A DNA stretch of 64,000 bases from Lingula anatina. Lineage: Eukaryota > Brachiopoda > Lingulata > Lingulida > Lingulidae. The notes beneath the pieces were generated by a model. It did not search any database, had not been told where the DNA came from, and was given only the letters and a program-made list of their open reading frames with translations. Each line of letters begins with the position of its first letter. Positions within the stretch are counted from its first letter, which is position 1. The position numbers and the translations under genes are program-made. Location of the stretch: assembly GCF_001039355.2 (NCBI RefSeq), contig NW_019774069.1, positions 1,033,601 to 1,097,600 of the forward strand, in the 5' to 3' direction. Shown in pieces: positions 11,901-24,600 of this stretch.

Positions 11901-14900
11901 CTACCCAACTACCAGACTCGGCACCGAATGATCCAGTATTCACCGGTAGATCAGACCACACTACCCGTTTTCAAGGTGTGTGTCAGATCGCATTACACAG
12001 TATCATACCCTGAACAAATTTTGAATGGTGATGCAATGCTTTTCAACCCCGCTGAGTATCGTCACTATCACATCGCGTACTAGGCAAGAGCGGTGTCGCA
12101 TCTAATACCGTGTAATGCGATCTGACTTCGAGATAATATCTTGATTTTTTCATTGTGTCTTCCTCATTTAGGACAGCCGCCGATAATAATAACGGCGTTA
12201 CAAATGACAAAGCCGCGGCCTGTGACTTCTATTTGCCGGCTTCATAACGCACCTTAAGCCAGGTAATAATAATGAAACTAAAGACAAAAGGCCGACGTTC
12301 CCGCAATTGAGAACGGGAATTCACATCTAAACCATCTATATTGTGAGTAACCGCTCGCAGGGGTGCACTATTGTTCCTATCTCCCGTTGAGAGTGTTATC
12401 GGCAATGATATCCTGATCGTATCATTGTCTTGAATCAACTGACGCATTACCTTCCTGTTTGAGCTGGACAACGCGTCCATATTTGGTGACGAACTTTTCT
12501 AAAATTATCGAGTACTTTATTTTCAAGGTCGACGAAGTTTTCAAAGGGAAAAAAATTACGCCGGCGAAAGAAAATCGTCTGCCGACGAAATTTTCAAGAC
12601 TTTACCGTATAACCATTGGGAAATTTAGCTTTAAACAGATCAATTTTTTTTTAAATATTTCTGCTTTTGGTTGCTTAATTGTTGTACAAACTTAAATATT
12701 TGCTGCTACAATATCTATTGCTATTACATCATAAAATGTTGGACTCTAGTTTTGCAAAGCACTGTAAGGCCCCATTCAGAGTGAAAGATCCAAGTACTAA
12801 CAGGTCCAAATATGGCGGACCCTACATGAAAGGAAGATCACTTAATCCTGTAATGGTCTCTCCGCCTCTCACATGCCTCCCCACATGTCTGGTCGAATGG
12901 AGCCGAGATTTAATTACTGTGCCCCTGCAGGGATGACGTGTGGGGAGGCTTTTTGAGCCTTAGAACAGTTGTTACTCTGATCTTCTATTCTGAATGGCCC
13001 CTTAGAGCCCAAGCAGAACAGATGATCCTTGCATCTACTGTTCTGCACATAAAATATGGCAGACCCTACATAAAAGCAAGACTGCTTAATCGGTTAAGGG
13101 TCTCTCTGCCTTCACACGCGCTGTCCCTGAAGGGGCCTATCAATTAAACCTAAGAGCCAAGATTTAATCCATTTAATGGCCCGTGTGGAGGCGGTGAGAC
13201 TATCGTGGATAAAGCGGTGTTGCTTTCATGTAGGGTCTCCCATATTTGATCCCAAATCATTAGATCCACGGATCATCTTTTCTGAATGGGCTCTAAGACC
13301 GATGTTATGCTGTTGAACTTGAATCATAAAATGTATGGAATATTATCAAAACATTCCTTATCAAGATTCAGGCCTGTACAGCTGAGAGTTTTTGCAACCT
13401 GTGGAGTTTGATATGTAATGCATCATTATTTTGAGTATGTTCAAGGTGTATTAAATTAGTTTGTGATCAAAAGAACCAAATTGGTTCCATGTAATGAAAT
13501 ATGATAGTTGGTGTATTAGGTTGATTCGGGGTTGGGAGAAGAGTTAGTATTCCTGATATGAAACTGATTGAAGAAAAGATGAATAAACAACAAATTTAAT
13601 ATAAAAATTTACCAGCTTAATCTTTTAAATCTTATTGAAATTGATTTGCTTTTTATTTGTATTTTTTTTATATCTGTCTTTGCTTACGTCTTTCAAGCTG
13701 AATAAGTTAATTGTTTTGCTGGCACAGAGGATATCCGGATGCTTTGTCAGCTACCTGTGATGCACCTGATGGTTGTCATAGCAATGCATAACCAGATTTT
13801 CCTGGTTAATTAGTTGATGGTTCACTGCCATGTCATGTGTTGGGATGGGCTGTCTTAGGTATATAGCACACAACAGTGGAAATAACTATTATCTTTACAA
13901 ATGATGCATTGCTTAATCTGTTACTTTTGCCAACCACTGCTGCAAATTTTTGTCTTTCTCTCTTTATTTATGAGGGGGTTGGACTGAACTTTTTTGGTTA
14001 GAACCATAAAATTTTGCTTCTGAGTTTGTTATTGAACAATCTGTCAGAATAAAAAATATAATGTCCCAGTTATGTCTTTAACATCTGAATGAGATAAGGA
14101 AGTTGGACAAGATGACCCTGTGTGAGCACTTTCCTATCTATACACAATACATTTTTTAGCTGAAGCTTACTTAATTTGCATTGGCAATGATTTCAAATGT
14201 GGTCAGTGAAATATTGTCTTTGAATAAATTCAACAAAAAAAGTATGTTACTGCAGTTGCATTTGGTTCATTTATAGCCAATTGCCTTGATGATGGCGTAT
14301 GTGCACTTATAGCCCAGGACAAATTTGGAAAAGTAGGCAAACAGTGTTTTAACAAATTATTATGCAACTTTGATTTTTGCAGAACCCACCTTATGCCATG
14401 CTAATTATCAGTTTATTCAGTTACTTCAGATGTATATGTTAAAACCAAAAAACAAACGCTTAGGCACGGTCAGCTCACGACTCCTATCTTCCAATTCAGT
14501 AACGGTTAACATAAACTGATCCTGGCATAACCAAGCTATTTCGAACAATAAATGTGAAAAAATTGATTTGTACTTGTAAAAAAAAAAATTAAATTTGAGA
14601 TCATGAGATTATGAAAGGCCTTCAAGCTAACATAAATTCTATCTTTTCTAGCTGTACAGTTTTGCCATCAACTTTACCAAAGAAGGACAGAGGCAGTATG
14701 ATCTGGCAGCAGAGTCTGAAGTGGAGTGCAATGCATGGATTGATGCCATCAAGATGGCAAGGTACTTGTTATGTGTTAGTTTGCACACAAAAAGGTTTTA
14801 ATCTCATTTGAAATATTTTAAAGGTTTCTTGTGAAGGCTGTGACAGTGTCCTTTATATTAAATTTTATCTAATTGATGTGAGACCTATTTGGCTTTACCA

Positions 14901-16226
14901 CACCTTTGCACCTTGCTCTGTACCTTAATATTTAGTACGAGTCCTATACTCTAAATCCAGTGATGCTGAATTAAGAGTCAATTGTGATTAACAGAATCTG
15001 AGATCTAACAGGGGGGATTACATGATGCATATTCTGATATTGCATCCAATGATATCAGTATTAACAATCTTAAATTTTTTTTTTTTTGTTTAGTTTTAGC
15101 CGGGTTATTGAACAAAAAGAGCAATTGGAACAAAAACATTTGCACTTGCTTCAAATACTGGACAGTGAACGCAAGGCTAGATGGCAGTATGTTCAGCAGA
15201 CAGAGGAACTGACAGAGGAGGTGAAAAAACTGAAAACTGAGGTAATGTAGAATATTGTTAAAATTAAGTGATTGTCTGTTTTTTGGGCAAGACTTAAAGG
15301 AGTTAAACAGAAAGGTTGTTATATCCATAGATATCTTTGTTTGTTGTACTATGAAGCTCCTCCTGGCATTTAGTATCAGACAAAATCTCCACCAAATTGT
15401 AATGGTTCCCATCTCTACACCTGTGTGGTACCTGACTTGAGGATTACATGTCTGTCATAGGATCCTGACTCCAGGAATTTCTCCCTTTCTGTTCACTTTT
15501 CCCCCTGTGTCACACTGACCATATGGTCACATTTGGCACAGATCCATCCAAACCATTTTGTGCTAAATTTCTTTCTGCTGTTAGGCCATTCAGGCCACCA
15601 GGATGTAGGAATCCATTGGTTCAAACCTAAATCCAGTGGTTCTAATCCAATTTTGCTAAAATAAAAAAAAAGCTTTAAATCATGATATTTAGGACCAAAT
15701 GGGCTTTCTTACTACAAACAAGAACAAATGTTTAATTACAGTGTTCACTTCATGTACACCTTATGCTTACTTACACATATTCTTTCTTTGCCATGATCTG
15801 TTTACATAGTGTCAGATAAAGTATTAAAAGATATTCAATGAGACCTTCCAGTTTTTCTTGAAGTGTACAATTGCAGATGTAAAGGCAGAAGAAAATGTAC
15901 CAAAATTGCATGTACATATGAATAATTTGAATAATAATATGAATAATTTCATATGTCCTTGAGCTTAAAATAATCTTTGCGCCAGTGGCTGCTAGATATA
16001 CATATATATATGTAAGTCACTGTATAAACCAGCTGTGTACTTTGGTTACACTTACTTTTATGCATAATTATTTTAGTAATTTGCATATCAGTTTTGTTTA
16101 AAGGCAATCGATTATCAGCTGATCATCAGCTGGAAAAGGTGAAAACATTTTGATCCTTGCATCTTGAAATTTTACTGTTTTTTCCTGTCTCAATCAGTTC
16201 CATGGATGGATTTGAAAGTCAGTCAG

Positions 16227-16258
<32 letters not shown>

Positions 16259-19200
16259 ATTGCCTCAGCTGGTAAAAGAGCAACAGCAGATAAAAGCATA
16301 TGCTCGTTGTGGTTCAGGTCTGGCTTTGAAGTTAACAATATCTGTCATAAAATCAATAGCAGCCTGTCCTCTGTTGCAGCAGCTTTGAAGTTCACAACTG
16401 TGGAACAATGTGTTATTATATATTCAAGTGGCACATTCCTCCTCAAGGGAGATGGTGCAGTTATATAGCCTTACTGCACAAATCTGCAGGGAAAAGGGAT
16501 CGACCAGTGTTATCTATGTACATATTACAGTATCATATGTCTGGTTACTGATTCAACAAGTTGATAATATCCAGTGCCATTTTAATGTATACTTAGGACT
16601 TATTGACCTTAAAATGAGACATGAATATTAATAAGAGTTGTAACGTTCAGTTGTATTTTTTTTTCCTATTTGGGTCCAGGTAATATAGTCCATGTAAGGT
16701 CAAGGTTGCTTTAATTTAGCAAGAACAGTTTAGTTTCTGGGAAAATTATTTTAAACGATACTCTTTGTTGCCTATTTAGATAAATCTTAATAGAGGCTAT
16801 GCAGGTAAAATTGTATTCCCTTGTGCTTGAATAATTTTTGAAACAAAATGCTTTATTTTTGATGGCTAGGAAAGCTATAATCTCCATTCAAAGTTTTGTG
16901 ATTTTCAGCACTGTAGTTGGTTAATTTTCAGTGCTTGTGATGGTTGCTAGGGGAGATTGATATCTTGCAAATTTTCTTCAACAGCATATGTTAACTTTGA
17001 TAAATGAAAGGTAAAGGGTATAAGATGTCATTTGGCTTTATATCGATGTTTTGTTCTCTGTCCCAATTACTACAAAATCTTATTCAATTATACATATTTT
17101 GTCATCACTATAGAACTGCAATTATGTATTATGGAAGTATGTGTAAAGTGAACAATTTTGTTGTTATTTCCAATTTCAGCTGCGTGAGTTCAAGACTGGA
17201 AAGAAGGATCCTAACCATGTGAAAGCTGCAACATCAACAGAAGAAGAAAGTGATGAAATAAAGAAAATAAAGAAGGTAATTGTTTTATTGTGCTACTTTT
17301 AAAGATTGCTATGACTAATTTTTTTACCCCCCAAAATCAAAGCTAAAGACATTCTGCATATAATAAAGATTAAACCATACAGTTTCTCTCTCTTTGTCAT
17401 GAAGTACAAGATTGAAATAAAAATTAAATGAAAATATATCTTTCCACTGGACTGCAGGCACATATTTGAAAATGATTGAATACATGTATGTTAAAAGTAA
17501 AGTGTTACATGAAATGCAGGATAAATAGACTTGTTTATTAAAATAAAACTTAACAAGATGTTTGTTTGATATTTTATTATGAATGTTACTATCAGATATG
17601 CCTAAGGTTTGGCCAAGTGATTGAAAATTCTGATTTCTATTTTTATTAATTATACCTAGTCTAGTATATCTTCAAAAATGCTATTAACACATTTAACACT
17701 TAGTATATTGAAGTTAATGTGGTTCATTAGAATTAAATGTAAAATTGAATTTAAGATAAATGCAATATATTCTGGATTCTAGCGGGTAGTATTGTCTGCT
17801 AAATTAGTCCAGGTAAACTTGGTTTCCAAGTCCGTGGTAGCTAGTCCGTTGTGACAAGCAGCTGAGTCTGCTGAGGAAGCTATAGAAACACTGTGTTTCC
17901 CATTCACTTTGTCAATAGTGCATCAATTAGTAGTGTTCAGCTTATTGTTTGATTCCACATTGATTTTAAAGAGCATATTTAGAATTATTTAGTCTTTGAG
18001 CTGACCTGTCTTAGTAGAGCTATATAATTTATATTTGAAGCCATTTTCTTTTTCATATTTTCACAGTTCTTAATGCATTGTGTTATTGATTTAATACCTG
18101 ACTACTGGTATTGCATTGAATCCTCTACACTGATCACACATGCTATAAGCTTATGTGGGTAGACCTCCCTTGACTGCTTGATGTGTTTTATTTGCAGACA
18201 TTTCTCTGTGTAAACTACAGGCTCTCAGAGAGCGCATGCCCCCGCCAATGGGAAATGTAGACCATTTATTGACTAGTGACAGGATACCTTGATTCCATTG
18301 CTATTTAAGATTTGGGGGAAGATGAAATTGTTAAAATTTACAGTTTTTGATTCTTTTTAAATTTTAAAGGATTAGAAAAGAAATCCTCTCAAATCAAATT
18401 TCAATCATAGATATTGTTTAATCTCTGGATTTTTAGTAATCTTTCTATCAGACAGACTGAGAAATAAGCTTTAGTGACTGCATTACCTCTCCCATTTGGC
18501 GGTGGTTTCTGTAGGCTATGTCCTATAATTTGTACTATTCAATCATGCAGTTTAACACAAACCTATGTCACGTGACTGTGTAGTTAACAATATCTGATCA
18601 TCTCACATTAGTATATTATCATTTTGGATGTGTGGCTTTTATTAGCGCTTCTGCAAGTTGGGTCCATCTTTTACCTTATTTGATAAGTTTTAGATGGAAT
18701 GTCCATTGAAAGAATGATGACTCTCACAACACCATGTTTATGCTACTGCATATGTAGGTGTAGTGTCCTTATCCTTCCAGGTATACCTTTATTCTTCAAA
18801 TGTACTGTTTTATCTTAAATTCAGCCATCATTATCTTTTTAAAGGCCAGGGTGTGCCTTCTATTGATTTTTTTAAATATACATTTCTGTTAAATATGTAT
18901 ATAGCACTAGATGTGGTGAAGATTGTGTTCAAATCAACAAAATGGCCATGTTTATTTGTTCAGATTGGAGTATTTGTATGTGTAAATGTTGTTGTTGTAG
19001 TGCTTTGGTTTTGTAGACAAGGCAGAATCAGAAATCTGACCAAAGAGGAAGTGACATTGTTGGATATGTCCATGTAACTTGTTGAATGGCAAATGCTTCA
19101 GAAATTGTGCTCTCTGATGCTAGATATATAACTTTTACCATGCAGAAACCAATGATATAAAAGGAATAATGGTATAAAGGAAAAGGTTAAATTCTTGATG

Positions 19201-20330
19201 GTGATCAAGATTTGGGCTAACTTTTTAATGAATACTTAATCATGTGGCTTTCCTCCTCTTCATAATCTGGTTCTGCCTAAGAATTCGAGATAATAGATGT
19301 GTGTAAGTCCTTTCCAAAGACCTCAGCTGACACGGATATCTGTATATTCAGCAGCTTTCTTCAATAGCACAGCAAAACCAACTGCTAAATTGTAATATTT
19401 GCTCAAAGACTGTTGACTAGCCATATATTTGACATTCCAATTTTTTATTCTCTCCAAAGTGCGAAGGCAATGATAGCGTATCTCCAGATGATGAGAAATT
19501 AACCAAGGTAAAGCTTAGTATATTCCCCTGTGCACATCAGTATATGCGGTGTTTAGATTATGTATATATGTGAGGTTATCATGTGTATATATCATGCAGC
19601 ACGCACACACTCACACACACACACACGTGTGACATTTGCTAACTCGAGCCTCAGATTTGTAAGCAAAAATGACCAAATTAACAACTCCAGCCACAAAGTA
19701 AGTACTCCAACGTAAAATTAGTTGCCACAATGTTTCATTACACAAACTGTTAATCTGTTTATCTACCCATTTGGTACATTCCATATGAGTCAGAGATTGT
19801 CGAAAATGCATTGCTGTTGTAATAATAAGCAGTATGGATAGAAGTATATATGAAAACATTGGTTTGTTTTGAGACTTTTTACATATTCTTTATCTTTCTA
19901 AAGACTACTTCTAAAGGCAACTAAGGTCTTTCTCCTCCTCAAAATCTGTCAGTTAACCTCAGGTCACTTTATTGGGCTTTGGCATGGATGTCAGAAATCC
20001 TTTCTCTTTTGTCACAGATGCAGAAAGGGGATAAAATATCACTCTTTTGTGATTGAGAAACTCTAAAAACTCTAACACTCTGTTTCTGGTATCTTATGCC
20101 ATATTGAAACAGTCCTGGATTGATAAATAGAACTCATAAGGGGGCTAAGCACACAGCCAGAGACCTGGATGGAAGCTGGCAAAATTGTTTGTGTAATGAA
20201 ATGCTGGGCTTGTGGCAAGTAATTTTATGCTGGTGTACTTTATTTGTGGCTGGAGTCATTAATTTGTGCATTTGTGCTCCCAAATCTGAGGGCCGTGTTG
20301 GCAAATGGCAATTATTGTTTATGAGGACTG

Positions 20331-20384
<54 letters not shown>

Positions 20385-21613
20385 GGCATAGTGTTTAGAG
20401 CATGGAGTGGTTGTTGTTATATAATACTGAGAGACAGGTGGGAAATGCTTGTGGCACTCATTGTTATGATATATGACAAACTGCATTTCACAGCATGATT
20501 TGTGTTGGGAGAATGGCACACTTTCACAACAGCCACTGGTCACATGTTACTGCAGGTACAACATTGGTTTTAGGATACTAGCTTCCATACTGCAGTTTGT
20601 AATATATCTCCTCTCAGCAGGCATAGCTATACAAATACATTCTCAGACCTGTAGATGTTCAGTCAATTTTGTTTAGTTTGAATATGCAAGACTAGAAAAG
20701 CAATCCAGTTTTGTTTCAGCTTGAGATACTAGTGGGTTTAAACAGGCAGAGGCCTCAAATGCAGTGTCATTCCACTTTTACAAGTCACTCTTATGTTTGA
20801 ATTTGCATAAAATAAATACTGCTATATGATCTGTTGGCCATGCCAGAGTCACTTTAGATGTACCTTGATGGGTGTGGGACAGATTTCTTGGACAAGAACA
20901 TGCCCAAAGGTCATGATGATGGTCATCGTGGCAGTTAAATGCTATGATATATGATACACCCTTCTGTTCAACCCTTGTTGTCTATACATTGTTATGAACT
21001 TGTTTAACCTTCAGTGACAAATGTTTGACTGTATTATAAATATTCAGTATAACTGTTAAATTGATTTATTTTCTTAAATTTGTGTTTGCTCTAATTTGTT
21101 TGACATTACCTCTATGTATGCTTTAATATAACATTTGCTAGCTGCCAATCTACATGGAAGTGATGATTTACTTTCTTTGTTTCTTTGATATGGTATATAT
21201 TATTTGTTTCGTTTACTATTCAGTGGTTCTTTTCATATTTCTAAAATATCTTTAAAAGAATGTTCTGTTTCAGTTAGTCACTATAGCGAGAAACCAACAT
21301 TCAGGATTGATTTTTAGTGTCTGAATTTCTGAATAGCTCTCTGCTCCCTGTTTTTAATGAATTAGCCAGAAGTTTAGATTTAGTATAATTGGTAAACTGT
21401 TTCCCTTTTTTTCCTCTAAGGCAGGTACATGAATGGCAAAATTGGAGTCAGAGGTCACCTCATTCCACAATCTGATCAGCATGATAATTAATGAGCTATC
21501 CTGAAATTCAGTGGCACTAATTCATCTCTTTTGTCTTTTGCTGTGGAAGAGTATACAGAATTCTTAGTCATTAAATTAGTCATTAAATTTTCTTGCTTTC
21601 AGCTTTTTTTAAA

Positions 21614-21658
<45 letters not shown>

Positions 21659-24600
21659 ATGAGCCAAGCTGATACATAGCAATCACTCTATGTATCGATT
21701 TGAACAAATTAAATTTTGTATATATCCCTAAGCAAATGTTGATAGAGACACTCAAATAATAATTCCCTGTGTTCCAAAAAGCAGAATTTGTTGTTGGGAA
21801 TAAGTATGTTTTTATAAATAACAAAATGATAAATCATGAATATTGTAAAATTGAAATTATTTGCAAATTTTTGCATAATTACCATAAAAATACTGTCCAG
21901 TACTGGTTTTTTTTTTTTTTTTTTTTTCAATACACTTAAAGTGTCTGTTGCTGTCTGACACATCTGTTGTTCACCCTAAAGGGGCCAAGCAATATTTTTG
22001 TTTTATTTCACATTTACTGAGTTCTTTTCTTAGGCAAAAATCCGAAAGTTTGAGAATTAGTGTAATCAGATTTTTATACCAATTTTATATTTTTTATATT
22101 TATTTATTTATTATTATTATTTTATTTTATTTGTTTATTTATTTATTTTTATTTATTTATTTATTTTTTGCAACATTAACCCCATACCTACTGAACCCAT
22201 TTTTTTAACTTAAAATTGTCTGGAAGGATAGTTTTTATGAATCAAAGTAATTGATATTTATGTGGTTTTTTTTTCACTTAATTGGCAACATTAACCACAT
22301 GACTACCAATCTATTTTTATCTCATTTTGGTAGAAAAGGCACATTAAGTATGAAAATTAAGTGAATCATTTTTTTAACATTCTTACTTACCTGGCAAGCT
22401 GTACTTATTTTTTTACTTTAAATTTGCTGGGAGAAAATAAGTCTGACTGGTTTATTTTGGGTTTTTAAACATTTTAAAAATATTTTGTGGTATTTTGCAA
22501 ATTGGTTATCCAGCATCTTCTCCATCACATAACATGTTTGATTGACATTTCATGTTTTTTATCCTTAAAAAATCCCCTGTATTGTACATTGGGAATGAAC
22601 AAACTACAATGGTATTGGATAAGCACAACTATTCTAATATTGAAATAAATGTCTTGTAATGCACCATTTTGTTTTATATCATGCTAACCTTAAAATAATC
22701 TGAAATACTAGATATGAAGGAAATATGAAATTGTCTTCTATGTACACTACATCTGTACTAAATAGCACATCTGTATTTTCTAATCTATTCACATCAGGAG
22801 ATGACCACTCAGTTTGCCACTGATCAGGTATCAAATGTCTAGACTTGAGAGCCATTTTCCCACCTGTCCCCCCTCACATATATATCTATATATATGTATA
22901 CAATTATATAATAAGTTTTGTGATATATGTTTATATACACATAGGCATATTCTGTTTGTTTTAGATAGATGTTAGGCACAGAAAGGGAGAGGGTATGGCC
23001 TTTTTTAGGAATTGTTATATATAATTTTTAAAAAGATTTTTAACATTTCAATTTTGGGGGGAATAGGAAAGCATTCACATCGAGAAGAGCCAAGGACTAG
23101 CAAGGCCGAGACCCAAATATGGCGGACCTACATGAAAGGAAACCGCGTAATCCTTTAATAGTCACTCAGTGAATGTCATTGAGAGACCTTTCATGAAGGT
23201 CCACCATATTTAGGTCTTGGCCTTGCTAGACACCGGCTCTTCTCGATGTGAATGCTCTCTGACATTTTGAACTGTAGCTGGATTCATGAAATATTATCAG
23301 ATGATAAGCAATTTTATGTGTTTTTACTCTTGATATGTTTACCAACTGTTCTAAACAATTTGAAGTTTGTGGAAGAATGTAGCTAATGATTTGGTAAATT
23401 GGAACATTATAGTTTTAACTTTTAGTCAGGCAGTCCATGTTATTTCAAGGATTTTGGCAATTACATTTCATTATCTTGGCCCTGTTGAACTTTACTGCAC
23501 TGTCCAGTGACCAACACCCTCTGCAGTTACCACAAATTTATCCCTATGCTTCATATCTTCAATTGCCATCTTGTTCCTGTCTTGTTTAGAGTCAAGTTCT
23601 CTTTCTTTCTCTCTCTCTCTTGCTCAATGCATGGCCCTTAAGGGCACTTATCGTGTTAGAGATAGAAAAGAAAGAAGTATAAATGGAGAGATATCATAAT
23701 GAAAAATGTAAGTTCTGAAACAAATAATTTAGTAACTACCTGCATTAGACATCAAATTTGGTCTAGCCTTTGAATAATAAAGTTGAGAGTGCTGTCAATT
23801 GTATAATTTTTGGCCTTCAGTTAACCCATTTCATCTCTCTTGTGCTTAATTTTTTCATGTCACTGAACTTTCTGCCATGAGGCCTACCCTTTTCCTTACA
23901 AAGCCTGCTGCAAGTGTTGTATTTTGAATTGTTGAATGAAGTTTTTGCCTGTGGTCAAGCAGAATATTCCTGTAGATAATCGCATGACCGAAAAATAAAG
24001 GATTTTCACAGTATGTCAAATGAAAAGTATTTCTGGGGAAGGGAGAGACTTTTCACTTATCCCAAGAGGTCTTTCTCAAATTGTGTCTTTCTTTAGGAAT
24101 TTGCTCTGTCAAAAGTATCTGCAGGTACATGACAAGGTGATCACTTGATGTACCTGCTTGATTGCTTTTTCCTAGAATGCTTTGATTTGTGTAATACATG
24201 GTAATTTTGATTGGTAGTACACCTAAACTTGATGTAAAGGGTGAAAATGTCATCAATTCAAATGACCAAATTATTTGCGCATTTCATGTGCTTAAAAATA
24301 TTATTGTTGCATGGTCTGCGTGTTTCTTATGTTTATTTTTCCAAGAAAGTTGATCAAAGAAGTACAAACAGGTTTTCAGGCGATATGTTACGTTACATCC
24401 TTGTCATATGCCCATAGGGACCATTTAATTATATAGCATGGAACTGTATGTTATCCATTTGTCCATCAATTTTTATGCAGATAATTCCTACTTTTTTTTC
24501 TTCATACTCACCTGGATGATTGATATTAATATGCAGTTCTTCATAAATGTGAGATAATTGTGAATGCTCCATTTAATTTTACCTTTGACCTAGTTTTTAT

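Larger units (their letters stand above)
3501..14651 (+). other. Intron 1 (11.2 kb) with repeats and foldback elements
   Basis: No coding exon was found. The intron holds a CT/CA microsatellite (4464-4516), two GA microsatellites (7569-7595, 8904-8931), a GC- and CpG-richer insert of diverged repeats (about 11040-12640) and three inverted-repeat elements (10606-11017, 11896-12126, 12769-13292). Segments at 9180-9290 and 13765-13850 are rich in homeodomain/RFX-like motifs. The short ORFs here have no recognisable family. Confidence 0.8.

Noticed and set aside
15005-15412. 135-codon open frame on the minus strand
   Set aside because: It is antisense to RasGRF exon 3 and its intron, with low-complexity residues and no family match.
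18196-18260. Possible exon after TTTGCAG at 18192-18198
   Set aside because: The frame reads only about 19 codons to a TAG, has no donor in a matching phase and no family similarity.
19611-20398. Two open frames with similar conceptual peptides on opposite strands
   Set aside because: The similarity comes from the inverted repeat at 19631-20309. The frames run into CA microsatellites and have no known domain.
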